From positions 62,001-126,000 of the forward strand of contig NZ_JAIOZR010000004.1 in NCBI RefSeq assembly GCF_021740465.1: a stretch of 64,000 bases of DNA, written 5' to 3'. This document shows, piece by piece, positions 46,973 to 56,602 of this stretch (positions within the stretch are counted from its first letter, which is position 1; the number at the start of each line of letters is the position of its first letter). Below the pieces are notes generated by a model. The model made no database searches and had not been told where the DNA came from. It saw only the letters and a program-made list of their open reading frames with translations. A program made the translations under genes and the position numbers. The DNA is from Chlorobium sp. (GTDB taxonomy: Bacteria; Bacteroidota; Chlorobiia; Chlorobiales; Chlorobiaceae).

Positions 46973-47252
46973 AACCAAGGTATTAAACGTGGATAAAGAT
47001 GCCAACAACGTTACAGGTACATCGATACATTGTCGCAAGCGACTCGATATCTTGTCTGACGAAACCGAGAAACCGGAGTGTACATCGAGGTACATGAGAA
47101 TTTCAAGCACCGCCCGATGAGGCAATCAGGACGCTGAACAAATCAATAGCGGCGCCATATTCCTCTGCCACATAATTTAGCTGATAATACGTACTATAAA
47201 AATACTATTATTCGTTGATTTCAAACAGGAACCGTTCGACCAGCCGATACCC

Positions 47253-48233
47253 ATGGACAGTAACAATGAATTACGAATACTGACCGCCAGCGGAAAAGCC
47301 ATTCTCCGGCAGGAAGCTGAGGCCGTGCGACAGATGGCAGAAAGGCTCGATGACGCTTTTGCCAGAGCGGTAAGTGTCATGCACTCATGCAGTGGAAAAA
47401 TCATCATTTCCGGTATGGGCAAATCGGGAATCATCGGGCAGAAAATAGCTGCCACCATGGCTTCGACCGGAACAACCGCGCTGTTCATGCATCCGGCGGA
47501 TGCGGCTCACGGCGATCTCGGCATTGTTTCCGAAGGCGATGTCGTCATCTGCCTTTCGAAAAGCGGCACAACCGAAGAACTCAATTTCATCGTGCCCGCC
47601 CTGCAGCGGATTGGTGTAGCCATTATCGCCATGACCGGCAACCCGCGATCATATCTGGCCCGGCATGCCGATATCGTACTCGACACCGGTATCGAACAGG
47701 AAGCATGTCCTTTCGACCTTGCACCAACAACTTCGACAACGGCCATGCTGGCCATGGGAGACGCCCTTGCCGTCACCCTCATGCAGGAAAAACGGTTCAC
47801 TCACCGTGATTTTGCCCTGACCCACCCCAAGGGGGCACTGGGCAGGCGTCTGATCATGAAAGCTTCCGACATCATGGCAACGGGCGAGGCCGTTCCGGTC
47901 GTCGGGGAGGAGGTGGTTCTGGGCAAACTCATTCTTGAAATGACCTCAAAACGCTTCGGAGTAAGCGCTATCGTTGACTCCGAAGGGAGGCTTTCCGGCA
48001 TCTTCACCGACGGCGACCTGAGAAGGATTATCCAGAAAGGAGGCGATTTTCTCCAGCTTCCGGCAAACTCCGTCATGACCGGAAACCCGAAAAGCGTCAC
48101 ACCCGACACCCTTGCAAAGGAGTGTCTCGACATTCTTGAAACATACCGGATCACCCAGCTCATGGTATGCGACCGGAGCGACCGTCCCGTCGGCATCGTG
48201 CATATCCACGATCTGGTATCGCTGGGATTGTAG
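47253..48233 (+). CDS. kdsD: Arabinose-5-phosphate isomerase (KdsD/KpsF/GutQ family)
   Basis: A 326-residue enzyme converting ribulose-5-phosphate to arabinose-5-phosphate, the first step to Kdo of LPS. The SIS domain has ISGMGKSGIIGQKIAATMASTG and SKSGTTEELNFIVPAL; two CBS motifs follow (MATGEAVPVVGEEV and VMTGNPKSVTPDTL). Length is normal. Together with lpxB it shows a Kdo-lipid A pathway. Convergent with sucD across a terminator. Confidence 0.93.
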   Translation: MDSNNELRILTASGKAILRQEAEAVRQMAERLDDAFARAVSVMHSCSGKIIISGMGKSGIIGQKIAATMASTGTTALFMHPADAAHGDLGIVSEGDVVICLSKSGTTEELNFIVPALQRIGVAIIAMTGNPRSYLARHADIVLDTGIEQEACPFDLAPTTSTTAMLAMGDALAVTLMQEKRFTHRDFALTHPKGALGRRLIMKASDIMATGEAVPVVGEEVVLGKLILEMTSKRFGVSAIVDSEGRLSGIFTDGDLRRIIQKGGDFLQLPANSVMTGNPKSVTPDTLAKECLDILETYRITQLMVCDRSDRPVGIVHIHDLVSLGL

Positions 48234-48276
48234 AAACAGAAAAGGCGCACTTGCGATGCACCTTTTCTGTTTCTGC
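48230..48276. terminator. Bidirectional terminator between kdsD and sucD
   Basis: Perfect 13-base stem (GAAACAGAAAAGG at 48233-48245 with its complement at 48261-48273) around a 15-base loop that can pair further. Lies between convergent stops. Confidence 0.75.
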
Positions 48277-48298
48277 CTTTAAACCTGTCGTTAAAGGA

Positions 48299-49198
48299 TT
48301 ACTTTCCGAGGGCTTTCATCATGGCTTCACCGATATCCCCCGGGTTGTCCACCACGTGGATACCAGCAGCTTCCATGGCGCGGATTTTATCTTCTGCCGT
48401 TCCTTTTCCGCCGGATACGATAGCGCCGGCATGGCCCATCCTGCGGCCCGGAGGCGCCGTCCTGCCGGCAATAAAGCCAACCACAGGCTTTTTGAAATAC
48501 TTTTTAATGTACTCTGCCGCTTCCTCCTCGGCACTGCCGCCGATTTCGCCGATCATAACCAGCCCTTCGGTCTCGTCGTCCTTTGCAAACATCTTGACGG
48601 CATCGATAAACCGTGTACCGATGATGGGATCGCCGCCGATACCGATGCAGGTGGACTGACCGAGCCCGACAGCAGTCAGCTGATGAACCGCTTCATAGGT
48701 CAGGGTTCCGCTGCGCGAAACCACTCCGATTGAACCTTTCTTGTGAATGAAACCGGGCATGATACCGATTTTGGCTTCTCCAGGAGTGATCACACCAGGA
48801 CAGTTCGGCCCGACAAGCACAGCGCCTTTTTCCTGCACGAAAGCGTACGCCCTCATCATGTCGTTGACCGGCACGCCCTCGGTAATGCAGATAATAACCT
48901 TCAGGCCGGCATCGGCGGCTTCCATGACGGCATCGCCGGCAAAAGGAGCCGGAACGAAAATAACCGATGTGTTGGCTTCGGTTTTTTCAACAGCCTCCTT
49001 GACGGTATTGAACACGGGAACAGGACGACAGAAACGATCTTTCTCGTTACCATTGTATAACAAGCCGCCTTTGCCCGGAGTTACGCCGGCAACAACATTG
49101 GTTCCGTATTCGAGGATCTGGGAGGTATGAAAGGTACCTTCCCCACCGGTTATCCCCTGCACGAGCAGACGAGTATCCTTATTGACTAAAACACTCAT
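48299..49198 (-). CDS. sucD: Succinyl-CoA synthetase alpha subunit
   Basis: A 299-residue subunit that carries the phosphohistidine (GHAGAIV near residue 244) and binds CoA through the N-terminal Rossmann domain ([33 protein letters not shown]). In green sulfur bacteria it works in the reductive TCA cycle, making succinyl-CoA for CO2 fixation by 2-oxoglutarate synthase. The beta subunit gene sucC is not adjacent. Starts 21 bases after gatA on the same strand. Confidence 0.95.
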   Translation of the reverse strand: MSVLVNKDTRLLVQGITGGEGTFHTSQILEYGTNVVAGVTPGKGGLLYNGNEKDRFCRPVPVFNTVKEAVEKTEANTSVIFVPAPFAGDAVMEAADAGLKVIICITEGVPVNDMMRAYAFVQEKGAVLVGPNCPGVITPGEAKIGIMPGFIHKKGSIGVVSRSGTLTYEAVHQLTAVGLGQSTCIGIGGDPIIGTRFIDAVKMFAKDDETEGLVMIGEIGGSAEEEAAEYIKKYFKKPVVGFIAGRTAPPGRRMGHAGAIVSGGKGTAEDKIRAMEAAGIHVVDNPGDIGEAMMKALGK

Positions 49199-49219
49199 GG
49201 CACTGGTAGAATTTAAGAG

Positions 49220-50668
49220 TTATGAAACAACTGCAGAGGAACACTGCCTGCGCTGCATATGCCGGGCAATACCCATCAGCTTTCCTTCCTCGAAGAAATC
49301 GCAAATAAGATGCATCCCTACCGGAAGTTTCCGGCTGTCAAGGCCGACCGGAACACTGACGGCCGGCATCCCGACGATACTGGCCGGCACGGTGAACACA
49401 TCGGCAAGATACATTTCAAGCGGATCGGCCATTTTCTCTCCGATACCGAACGGCGGAAACGGAGAGGTCGGACCGGCTATGACGTCCACCTTCTCGAGCG
49501 CTTCACGATACCTGTCCTGAAAAACACGCCTCACCTGCTGCGCTTTCTTGTAGTAGGTATCGTAATATCCGGCAGAAAGCACGTAGGTACCGAGCATGAT
49601 ACGACGCTTCACCTCTTTGCCGAACCCTTCGGTCCTCGAGTTCACGTACATCGCCTGCACATCGGCTGATTCAGTTGAGCGGTATCCGTAGCGGGCACCA
49701 TCGAACCTGGCAAGGTTGGATGAGGCTTCCGCAGTAACCAGAATATAGTATGCGGCGATGGCATAATCGCTTTCCGGAAGGGTAATGTCAACGAGTTCCG
49801 CACCTCGTTCCTGCAACTCGTTGAGCTTTGCCCTGACAATTTCCGAAACTTCCGGGTTGAGGCTTTCATGAAAATACTCTTTCGGTACACCTATTTTCAA
49901 TCCCTCAATTTGCACATCCGCCATTGCGGCATCATAATCGGGCACCTCATGAGAGGAAGACGTAGCGTCATGCCTGTCCTTTCCGGCCATGACCCCGAGC
50001 ACCAGCGCAGCATCGTCGCAGTTACGGGCAAGCACGCCGATCTGGTCGAAAGACGAGGCGAAAGCCACGAGACCGTAACGGGAAATCCTGCCATAGGTAG
50101 GCTTCAGACCAACAATATCGCAGAATCCTGCAGGCTGACGTACCGATCCTCCCGTATCGGAGCCAAGCGCCACCAGCGCAAGACCCGCTGCAACTGCCGC
50201 CGCCGAACCCCCTGAACTGCCGCCGGGCACCCTGGTTTTATCGAACGGATTTGGCACGGCACCGAATGCGGAATTTTCGTTGGAGCTGCCCATGGCAAAC
50301 TCGTCCATATTGGTCTTGCCGAGAAAAACAGCGTCCTCGGCCTCCAGCCGCTTGACTGCCGTAGCATCATAAACGCTTTCATAATTTTCGAGAATCCTCG
50401 ATGCACAGGTAAGTCCAGCCCCTTTCATGGAAATATTATCCTTGATAGCCATCGGCATCCCGAAAAGACGACCCGGTGTCCCTCCGTTGCGAAGCTTTCC
50501 GTCAAGCTCACTCGCTCTCCGGAGGGCTTTTTCATGAAAAACCGTTATATAGGTATTATCATCACGATGCCGGTCTATACGTTCGAGATAACCGGCCACA
50601 ACCTCCTTGCAGGTTATCGAGCGCGCGATCAGCGCTGTGCGCAGATCCTGGTAACTACTGAATTGCAC
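49220..50668 (-). CDS. gatA: Glutamyl-tRNA(Gln) amidotransferase subunit A
   Basis: A 482-residue amidase-signature enzyme supplying ammonia to GatB for Gln-tRNA formation. The Ser-cisSer-Lys triad is visible as the Lys in MAIKDNI, the Ser in [12 protein letters not shown] and the Gly/Ser-rich [31 protein letters not shown] is the GatA-specific segment. gatB and gatC are not in the window. A 236-base gap separates it from divergent uppS. Confidence 0.95.
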   Translation of the reverse strand: MQFSSYQDLRTALIARSITCKEVVAGYLERIDRHRDDNTYITVFHEKALRRASELDGKLRNGGTPGRLFGMPMAIKDNISMKGAGLTCASRILENYESVYDATAVKRLEAEDAVFLGKTNMDEFAMGSSNENSAFGAVPNPFDKTRVPGGSSGGSAAAVAAGLALVALGSDTGGSVRQPAGFCDIVGLKPTYGRISRYGLVAFASSFDQIGVLARNCDDAALVLGVMAGKDRHDATSSSHEVPDYDAAMADVQIEGLKIGVPKEYFHESLNPEVSEIVRAKLNELQERGAELVDITLPESDYAIAAYYILVTAEASSNLARFDGARYGYRSTESADVQAMYVNSRTEGFGKEVKRRIMLGTYVLSAGYYDTYYKKAQQVRRVFQDRYREALEKVDVIAGPTSPFPPFGIGEKMADPLEMYLADVFTVPASIVGMPAVSVPVGLDSRKLPVGMHLICDFFEEGKLMGIARHMQRRQCSSAVVS

Positions 50669-50904
50669 GTCTGTTCTGAATTATTTTAATAGAAGGATAA
50701 CACAAGCAGGGACAAGCAACCGCCCCTCACTGGTCATGAAACATCGCCACGCGGAGTCATCCTCTCCATGTAAGGTTTGTATAATAAGAAATAACTGCAT
50801 ATTATTCAATTTGAAGTGTTTTCAAATTACCGAAGGCTGACCGCAGGATATTACCGCAGAGATAACTGCCATCACGGAGCTGCAACAAGAGGAAATACCA
50901 CCAT

Positions 50905-51747
50905 ATGGCCCGAATAGCAACGATTGATCTCTCATCAGCCTTCAAGCCGCACTGGTTTTCATCGCACGTAGACCCCGGCGATGCGAAAGCACAGGAAGAG
51001 CTTAAGGCAACCTGCGATCTTCCCCGCCATATCGCTGTCATCATGGACGGCAACGGCCGGTGGGCACGTCAGAAAGGAAAAACAAGAATCGAAGGACACG
51101 CAGCAGGCGTCGACTCCGTCAGGGACTTGGTCGAAGCCTGCACGCAGCTCGGTGTGGGATATCTGACCCTGTTTACCTTTTCCACTGAAAACTGGAAAAG
51201 ACCGGAAAAAGAGGTGTCCGCCCTCATGCAGCTGCTCATCAGGGTACTGCGCAAGGAGTCGAGAGAACTCCATGACAACAATATCCGGCTGAACGTAATC
51301 GGCAACATGGGTATGCTGCCCGAAAATGTTCGCCACGTCCTTAGGGAAACCATGGAGCTCACCAAAAACAACAGCCGCCTGGTGCTGAGTATCGCCCTCA
51401 GTTACAGCGGGAAATGGGATATCCTGCATGCCTGCCGCTCCATTGCCTTCGATGTAAAAACCGGAAAACTCGATCCCGGGATAATTGATGAACAGCTTTT
51501 CGAATCGTACCTCTCGACGGTCACGATTCCCGACCCTGAACTCCTCATCCGCACCAGCGGAGAGTTCAGAATCAGCAATTTCATGCTCTGGCAGAGCGCC
51601 TATACCGAAATCTATTTCACCAATACTTACTGGCCCGATTTCCGCAGGGCCCAGCTCTATGATGCCATCAGGGATTTTCAGAGCAGGGAACGGCGCTTCG
51701 GCCAGACAAGCGAACAGATCAAGACAAAACAAACAGCTAACAAGTAA
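50905..51747 (+). CDS. uppS: Isoprenyl transferase (undecaprenyl diphosphate synthase)
   Basis: A 280-residue cis-prenyltransferase making the C55 lipid carrier for wall and LPS synthesis. Conserved regions are IAVIMDGNGRWARQKG (catalytic Asp), TLFTFSTENWKRP and PELLIRTSGEFRISNFMLWQSAYTEIYF. The N-terminal 45 or so residues before the first motif form a longer leader than in E. coli UppS. Followed 29 bases later by bamA, an arrangement common in bacteria. Confidence 0.95.
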   Translation: MARIATIDLSSAFKPHWFSSHVDPGDAKAQEELKATCDLPRHIAVIMDGNGRWARQKGKTRIEGHAAGVDSVRDLVEACTQLGVGYLTLFTFSTENWKRPEKEVSALMQLLIRVLRKESRELHDNNIRLNVIGNMGMLPENVRHVLRETMELTKNNSRLVLSIALSYSGKWDILHACRSIAFDVKTGKLDPGIIDEQLFESYLSTVTIPDPELLIRTSGEFRISNFMLWQSAYTEIYFTNTYWPDFRRAQLYDAIRDFQSRERRFGQTSEQIKTKQTANK

Positions 51748-51776
51748 GATTTAACCCTGACCGATACGAAAGTTCC

Positions 51777-54272
51777 ATGAAAAAAATGCGCAAACTGATA
51801 GCCTTGGTACTTGTTGCTCTCGCTCTCGACGCAGCAGGCACTCCTGTTGAAGCAAAAACACGAACGGCACCAAAAGCCCCGGCAACGCAGCAGCAGAAAA
51901 ATACCGCAGTCAAAAAAAATCTCTATACCGTTTCCGCAATCTCCTTCAGCGGCATTGAAACGATCAATGCCGGCGAACTTGCGGCAAGCCTTCCGGTCAA
52001 AATCAACGACCGGATAGCCGTCCCCGGTCCCGAGCTCTCCGGAGCCCTTCAATACCTCTGGCAGCTCCAGATGTTCTCCGATATCAGCGTTGAAAAAACC
52101 GAACAGACAGATCGGTCGATCGCCCTGAAATTCATTGTCCGGGAACTGCCACAGCTTGAATCGGTTGCATTTGAAGGGAACGATAAATTCGACGCCGAGG
52201 AGCTGCAGCGAACTGCAGACCTTCGTACCGGCAAAAGAGTAAGCGAACAGGACCTGCTCACCGCAGTCAATAAAATCGAAAAGCTTTATGCCGGCAAAGG
52301 ATACCTGACGGCCGGCGCCGAATACCGGCTGCAGGAAAGCAGCCCGAACAAGGTTAAGGCGCTCATCACCGTCCGGGAAGGCAGCAAGGTCGCTATCGAA
52401 AAAATCCGCTTTCACGGCAACAACGCTTTCAGCCAGGGAAAGCTAAGGGGTGTCTTCAAGGAAACCTCCCAGAACTCCTGGTGGAGAAAGATATTCGGTG
52501 CACCAAAACTTGACAAGGACAAGTTCGACGAAGACAAAAACCTGCTGGTCGATTTCTACAGGGAAAACGGCTACCGCGATGCAAGGGTACTCAGCGACTC
52601 CATATCCTACACCCCCGACAACAAAGGCCTCTATCTCGACATCTACCTTGAAGAGGGCCCGGTTTACTCTATCGGCAACGTTGCATTTACCGGCAACACC
52701 AAGGAATTCGCCACTACCGATATTCTCGAAAAAACGTTCCGGGTCAAAAGCGGCGACAGGTACAACGCAAAACTCATCCAGGAGCGCCTGAATTTCTCTC
52801 AGGACAACGCCGACGTCAGTTCACTCTACCTTGACCGCGGCTACCTCGGATTCCGTGCCAAGCTCGAGGAACAGGTTACGGAACCGGGCAAGGTTGACCT
52901 CATGATCTATATTCGTGAAGGCGAGCAGTTCCAGCTGAATGCTGTCAACATCAAAGGCAATACCAAAACCAAAGACCACGTCATCCGCCGCGAACTCTAC
53001 ACCGTTCCGGGAGACATGTTCAGCCGGAAAAACGTCGTCAGAAGCATCAGGGAAATCAACATGCTCGGCTATTTCGATCCGGAATCGCTCAAACCGGATA
53101 TCCAGCCGAACGAAGAAAACAATACCGTCGACATCACCTACGGCGTTACCGAAAAACAGAGCGATACCTTCAACGCTTCGGTCGGCTACAGCGGTTCCAG
53201 CGGGTTTACCGGAGCGCTCGGCGTCACGTTCAACAACTTCTCGCTCCAGGATCTCTTCAATCCCGAAGCCTACCGTCCGCTGCCTCACGGAGATGGCCAG
53301 AAGCTCTCCCTGCAGTGGCAGTTCGGCAACGACAACTACAGCACCCTCGGCCTCTCGTTCACAGAGCCCTGGGCTTTCGGGGGTCCGACAACCGTAGGTT
53401 TTTCGGTGTTCAAAACACACCGTACCTACAATTTCTCGGATGATGACAGCGAAGAGAACGAAAAAACCATCGACCAGTACGGAGCGACCCTCTCGGTCGG
53501 ACGCAGACTGACATGGCCGGACGATTATTTCGCAATCAACTGGAAGCTGAAATATCTCCACAGCGAAGGCGGGTTCGTCAGCTTTATCGAAGATGAAGGC
53601 GAAGCTCCCGACGAAGCCGACGAGTTTTCCATCACGCAGACCATTTCGAGAAACAGCATCGACAGCCCAATCTATCCCCGCAGGGGCAGCAAGAACGTGC
53701 TGACCGCACAGCTTGCAGGAGGACCGCTGCCGGGGTCGATCAATTTCTACAAGTTCACCCTGAACTCGAGCTGGTTCTTCCCGCTCACCAGCAAGCTCGT
53801 GCTCAACCTCTCGACGCAGCACGGTTATCTGTCGACATTCGACAAGGATGACTACCTTCCCTACACCGACTACTTCTACATGGGCGGCAGCGGCATGTCA
53901 TCCCTCCCGACCATACCACTCAGAGGTTACGACGACCGCAGCCTCGGCGACAGCGAACCGCTCGACGAGAATTCAGACCTCTACGGCGGTACGGTTTACT
54001 CGAAATTCGGCACCGAATTGCGCTACCCGCTCACGCTTTCGCCCTCGGTAAGCATCTACGCGCTGGCTTTTGCCGAAGCGGGCAACGTCTGGAAAGATAT
54101 GGATGCGGTCAACTACAGCGACCTGAAAAAATCCGCGGGTCTCGGCCTGAGGCTCTACCTGCCGATAATCGGACTGATCGGCCTCGACTACGGCTACGGA
54201 TTCGACAAGGTCCCGGGCGACGACGAGACGGGGTGGAAGTTCATGTTCACGTTCGGCTCGATGGCGGAGTAA
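51777..54272 (+). CDS. bamA: Outer membrane protein assembly factor BamA
   Basis: An 831-residue Omp85 protein. A signal peptide (MKKMRKLIALVLVALALDAAGTPVEA) and a short basic/Gln-rich linker precede five POTRA repeats (about residues 47-430, e.g. VSAISFSGIETINAGEL and LNAVNIKGNTKTKDHVI). The C-terminal beta barrel (about 450-831) contains the lid-loop region YFYMGGSGMSSLPTIPLRGYDDRSLG, including the (V/I)RG(F/Y) motif, and ends in FMFTFGSMAE. It inserts barrel proteins such as the one encoded next to it. Confidence 0.95.
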   Translation: MKKMRKLIALVLVALALDAAGTPVEAKTRTAPKAPATQQQKNTAVKKNLYTVSAISFSGIETINAGELAASLPVKINDRIAVPGPELSGALQYLWQLQMFSDISVEKTEQTDRSIALKFIVRELPQLESVAFEGNDKFDAEELQRTADLRTGKRVSEQDLLTAVNKIEKLYAGKGYLTAGAEYRLQESSPNKVKALITVREGSKVAIEKIRFHGNNAFSQGKLRGVFKETSQNSWWRKIFGAPKLDKDKFDEDKNLLVDFYRENGYRDARVLSDSISYTPDNKGLYLDIYLEEGPVYSIGNVAFTGNTKEFATTDILEKTFRVKSGDRYNAKLIQERLNFSQDNADVSSLYLDRGYLGFRAKLEEQVTEPGKVDLMIYIREGEQFQLNAVNIKGNTKTKDHVIRRELYTVPGDMFSRKNVVRSIREINMLGYFDPESLKPDIQPNEENNTVDITYGVTEKQSDTFNASVGYSGSSGFTGALGVTFNNFSLQDLFNPEAYRPLPHGDGQKLSLQWQFGNDNYSTLGLSFTEPWAFGGPTTVGFSVFKTHRTYNFSDDDSEENEKTIDQYGATLSVGRRLTWPDDYFAINWKLKYLHSEGGFVSFIEDEGEAPDEADEFSITQTISRNSIDSPIYPRRGSKNVLTAQLAGGPLPGSINFYKFTLNSSWFFPLTSKLVLNLSTQHGYLSTFDKDDYLPYTDYFYMGGSGMSSLPTIPLRGYDDRSLGDSEPLDENSDLYGGTVYSKFGTELRYPLTLSPSVSIYALAFAEAGNVWKDMDAVNYSDLKKSAGLGLRLYLPIIGLIGLDYGYGFDKVPGDDETGWKFMFTFGSMAE

Positions 54273-54300
54273 TACGCAATAAGGACGAACATGCAAAATC

Positions 54301-54331
54301 TTTGACATATACAGAAATTAGTGTATCTTTG
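54301..54331 (+). promoter_or_regulatory. FCB (Bacteroidetes)-type promoter of the outer-membrane barrel gene
   Basis: TTTG at 54301-54304 and TATCTTTG at 54324-54331 are separated by 19 bases, an exact match to the TTTG-N19-21-TAnnTTTG promoter pattern of Bacteroidetes primary sigma factors. The TTGACA within the left element also allows a sigma-70 reading. The predicted 5' leader to the start codon is about 80 bases. Confidence 0.6.
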
Positions 54332-54410
54332 AGATATATAGAGTCGCTCTTTGCAGCGTAATTTCTATTTGTTTTTTTCTATCTCTTATTTCCTATGAAC
54401 AAAACCCTAT

Positions 54411-54415
54411 GGAGG
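54411..54415 (+). promoter_or_regulatory. Ribosome-binding site deciding the barrel-protein start
   Basis: GGAGG five bases before the ATG at 54421. It favours this start over the in-frame ATG at 54409, which overlaps the GGAGG itself. Confidence 0.75.
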
Positions 54416-54420
54416 AAACA

Positions 54421-55074
54421 ATGAAAAAAAATCTCTCACTTTTAGCTGCATTTCTGGTTGTCGGCTTCTGCGCAGCACCAGCTTCAGCAGCTGACCACTA
54501 TATCAGTGGTATGGCTGGCATCTCCTGGATGAATGAAGTTGATTTTGAAGATAATGACAGCTCTGTTGACTTCAGCTACGAAGCTGATATGTCATCAGGT
54601 TTGGCTCTGCTCGGTGCTGTGGGTTGTGACTACGGTGATTACCGTCTTGAGGCTGAAATAGGCTACCAGAAAAATGACACAAGTGCTTTAACCGTGAATG
54701 GTCTGCCCTTTATTCCTGATATGAAAGGAGATGGTTCAGTTCTTTCACTTATGGCAAATGCCGCTTACGACATCGATCTTGGCGGTGGAGTTGAGTTTTA
54801 TCCGACCGTCGGTATCGGTATTGCCCAGGTGTCGTTTAATGATTTCCAAATTGCCGCATTACCACAAGACTACAACTTTAACGAAACCACCCTTGCATAC
54901 CAGATTGGTGCCGGTTTAGCTGTACCGATTGGCAGCGGAGTGATGATCGATGCACGTTATCGCTACTTTGCCACCACCGATTTCACTGTGCCTGCAACTG
55001 GCCTTATCGTTGATGGTTATGAAGCAAGTGTTTCGAGCCACAGCGCACTGCTCGGCCTGAGAGTCGGATTCTAA
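54421..55074 (+). CDS. Outer-membrane beta-barrel protein (OmpA/OmpW-like porin family)
   Basis: A 217-residue exported barrel protein with signal peptide MKKNLSLLAAFLVVGFCAAPASAA. The mature chain has alternating aromatic/Gly strands (HYISGMAGISWMNEV, YRLEAEIGYQKND, GVEFYPTVGIGIAQVSF, GVMIDARYRYFAT) and ends SHSALLGLRVGF, with the terminal Phe used as a BAM signal. Probably an 8-stranded barrel. It has a strong RBS, its own promoter and terminator, and T-richer codons than bamA, as expected for an abundant monocistronic product or a gene with separate ancestry. Confidence 0.8.
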   Translation: MKKNLSLLAAFLVVGFCAAPASAADHYISGMAGISWMNEVDFEDNDSSVDFSYEADMSSGLALLGAVGCDYGDYRLEAEIGYQKNDTSALTVNGLPFIPDMKGDGSVLSLMANAAYDIDLGGGVEFYPTVGIGIAQVSFNDFQIAALPQDYNFNETTLAYQIGAGLAVPIGSGVMIDARYRYFATTDFTVPATGLIVDGYEASVSSHSALLGLRVGF

Positions 55075-55097
55075 GATTCACCGGAATCAACAGAAAC

Positions 55098-55142
55098 AAA
55101 AAAGACCGCCTCACCATTTGACTGGTGAGGCGGTCTTTTTAT
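55098..55142. terminator. Intrinsic terminator of the barrel-protein gene
   Basis: Eighteen-base perfect stem (55099-55116 with 55123-55140) and six-base loop TTTGAC, A-tract left and T-tract right. Very strong. Confidence 0.92.
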
Positions 55143-55483
55143 TTTGGCGCTCTGGTCTATGGAGCCAAAGCCATCCCCTCTCGAGAGATTCTCTTTTCAG
55201 TCCTCCTCCCCGTCATCGAAATCGCCATGGATGCCTGTCTTTGTCAGAGTTGACCGGAACTGCGGCGTCCACCCCTTGCAGGTGAGCGCCGGGAAAAAGG
55301 AACTCCAGCACAACAGGAACCGACGATTTTCGAGCAGAAACGAGGACCCAAAACGGGTGATCCGATCGACGATCCAGCCGAAGCCGGCTCACAGTGCCGA
55401 AATCCGATATCGTTGACCGGAACTCGCCCCATCAATGCGAACCTGCCGGCAAAACCATCTGAAACCGAAAGGCTACCGGATCT
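55143..55483. other. Gene-free stretch after the barrel gene
   Basis: About 340 bases with no supportable gene. It contains two copies of the 13-mer GTTGACCGGAACT (55249-55261, 55412-55424). Probably decayed mobile-element or flanking DNA, since an IS3 remnant follows. Confidence 0.5.
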
Positions 55484-55757
55484 ACCCTGAAGCGAGTGCG
55501 GCGACTGATGCTCAAGCCCTGCCCTTTGCCGGTATAACGACAAACCGGAATACGAGGGATGCCTACATCGGTACCATCAGAGAGTATCCTGATATTCGTA
55601 TCAGCATGGAGGGAAGAGACAGAGTTTTTGACAACGTGTTCGCCGAAAGGTTCCGGAGCAGCCTCAAGCATGAGGGTCTGTATCTGAAAGGCTACTCATG
55701 AGGAGCTGAATGCATCAGGTATTGCAGGAGTATTTCCGGTTTTACGACACTGAGGGT
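55484..55757 (+). pseudogene. IS3-family transposase (OrfB integrase) remnant
   Basis: Translation gives ISMEGRDRVFDNVFAERF followed by RSSLKHEGLYLKGYS (about 55597-55698), the unmistakable C-terminal DDE region of IS3-type OrfB (family form: ISMDGRGR..DNVFIERLWRSLKYEEVYLK.Y). The reading frame then breaks: LQEYFRFYDTEG, the next conserved block, is in another frame at 55722-55757. LKRVRRLM-like residues (about 55484-55517) appear close upstream, so most of the integrase core including two DDE acids is deleted. Not functional. Confidence 0.8.
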
Positions 55758-55809
55758 ATCTGTGGCCCCTCTTCATGCGTATTGTTGGCCGGAACTTGCA
55801 TGAAAGCCG

Positions 55810-56418
55810 TCAGACAATACCTTTCAGGCGGGATATTTCGTCACGCAGCCGGGCAGCTTCTTCATAATTTTCGCGGTTAATGGCATCTTCGAGACGCAAC
55901 TGGAGCTCTTCGAGTTTTGCTGCCGGTGATTTAGGCTCTGCGTGTGTGGCTTCAAGCTCCGGAGACGACATGGCCTCTCCCTCTTCACTCTCCTCTCCCT
56001 CCTCCTTCTGTTCCTCCCTTATACCGGCTTCGTCCATTATCTCCTCTGTTACAAAGACCGGGGCGTTGAAACGTACTGCTATGGCGATGGCATCACTGGG
56101 CCGGGCATCGATTTCATGAACTTCGCCCCCAAGCTCGCAGACAACCTTGGCATAGAAGGTTTCGTTGTGCAATTCATCGATGATTATTTCATTGACATGG
56201 AGGCTGAACGCATCGGAGATATTCTTGAAAAGGTCGTGGGTAAAGGGCCTGGGTGGTTTGATATTTTCAAGCTTGAGCGCTATTGCCTGGGCTTCGAAGC
56301 CGCCGATGATGATCGGAAGTTTGCGCTTTCCCTCGATTTCATAGAGAATAAGGGCATATGCTCCGTTGGTATGGGGGCTTGTAGAAAGACCGAGTATATC
56401 TACCTGAAGTTTACGCAT
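55810..56418 (-). CDS. Bifunctional nuclease (BFN/DUF151) family protein with UVR motif
   Basis: A 202-residue protein. Residues 1-130 are the BFN domain (VDILGLSTSPHTNGAYALILYE, LPIIIGGFEAQAIALKLE, IDARPSDAIAIAVRFNAPVFVTEEIMDEAG). An acidic linker (about 131-165, EEGEESEEGE) joins it to a C-terminal UvrB/UvrC-type helix pair (KLEELQLRLEDAINRENYEEAARLRDEISRL). The BFN family was named for nuclease activity in plants; its bacterial role is poorly defined. The domain combination is common in the Bacteroidetes/Chlorobi group. Confidence 0.88.
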   Translation of the reverse strand: MRKLQVDILGLSTSPHTNGAYALILYEIEGKRKLPIIIGGFEAQAIALKLENIKPPRPFTHDLFKNISDAFSLHVNEIIIDELHNETFYAKVVCELGGEVHEIDARPSDAIAIAVRFNAPVFVTEEIMDEAGIREEQKEEGEESEEGEAMSSPELEATHAEPKSPAAKLEELQLRLEDAINRENYEEAARLRDEISRLKGIV

Positions 56419-56602
56419 TGTTTATCGTCATTAAAGCACCTCTGGTTGATTTTGTTTCATCCTGTTGGGATTCCTTTCCCTTTCTGCCGGAAAGCCTTCA
56501 CGGCCTTGCATTCATGACGCTCACGACAGGTAATAGAGGTGCCCATTATTGCCGGGTGCATAAAGGAATCCGTGACTTGCTATAACAGCAAATTACGGTT
56601 AA

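Noticed and set aside
52821-53822. A 333-codon open frame antisense to bamA
   Set aside because: Opposes the conserved barrel; composition and lack of RBS mark it as a shadow.
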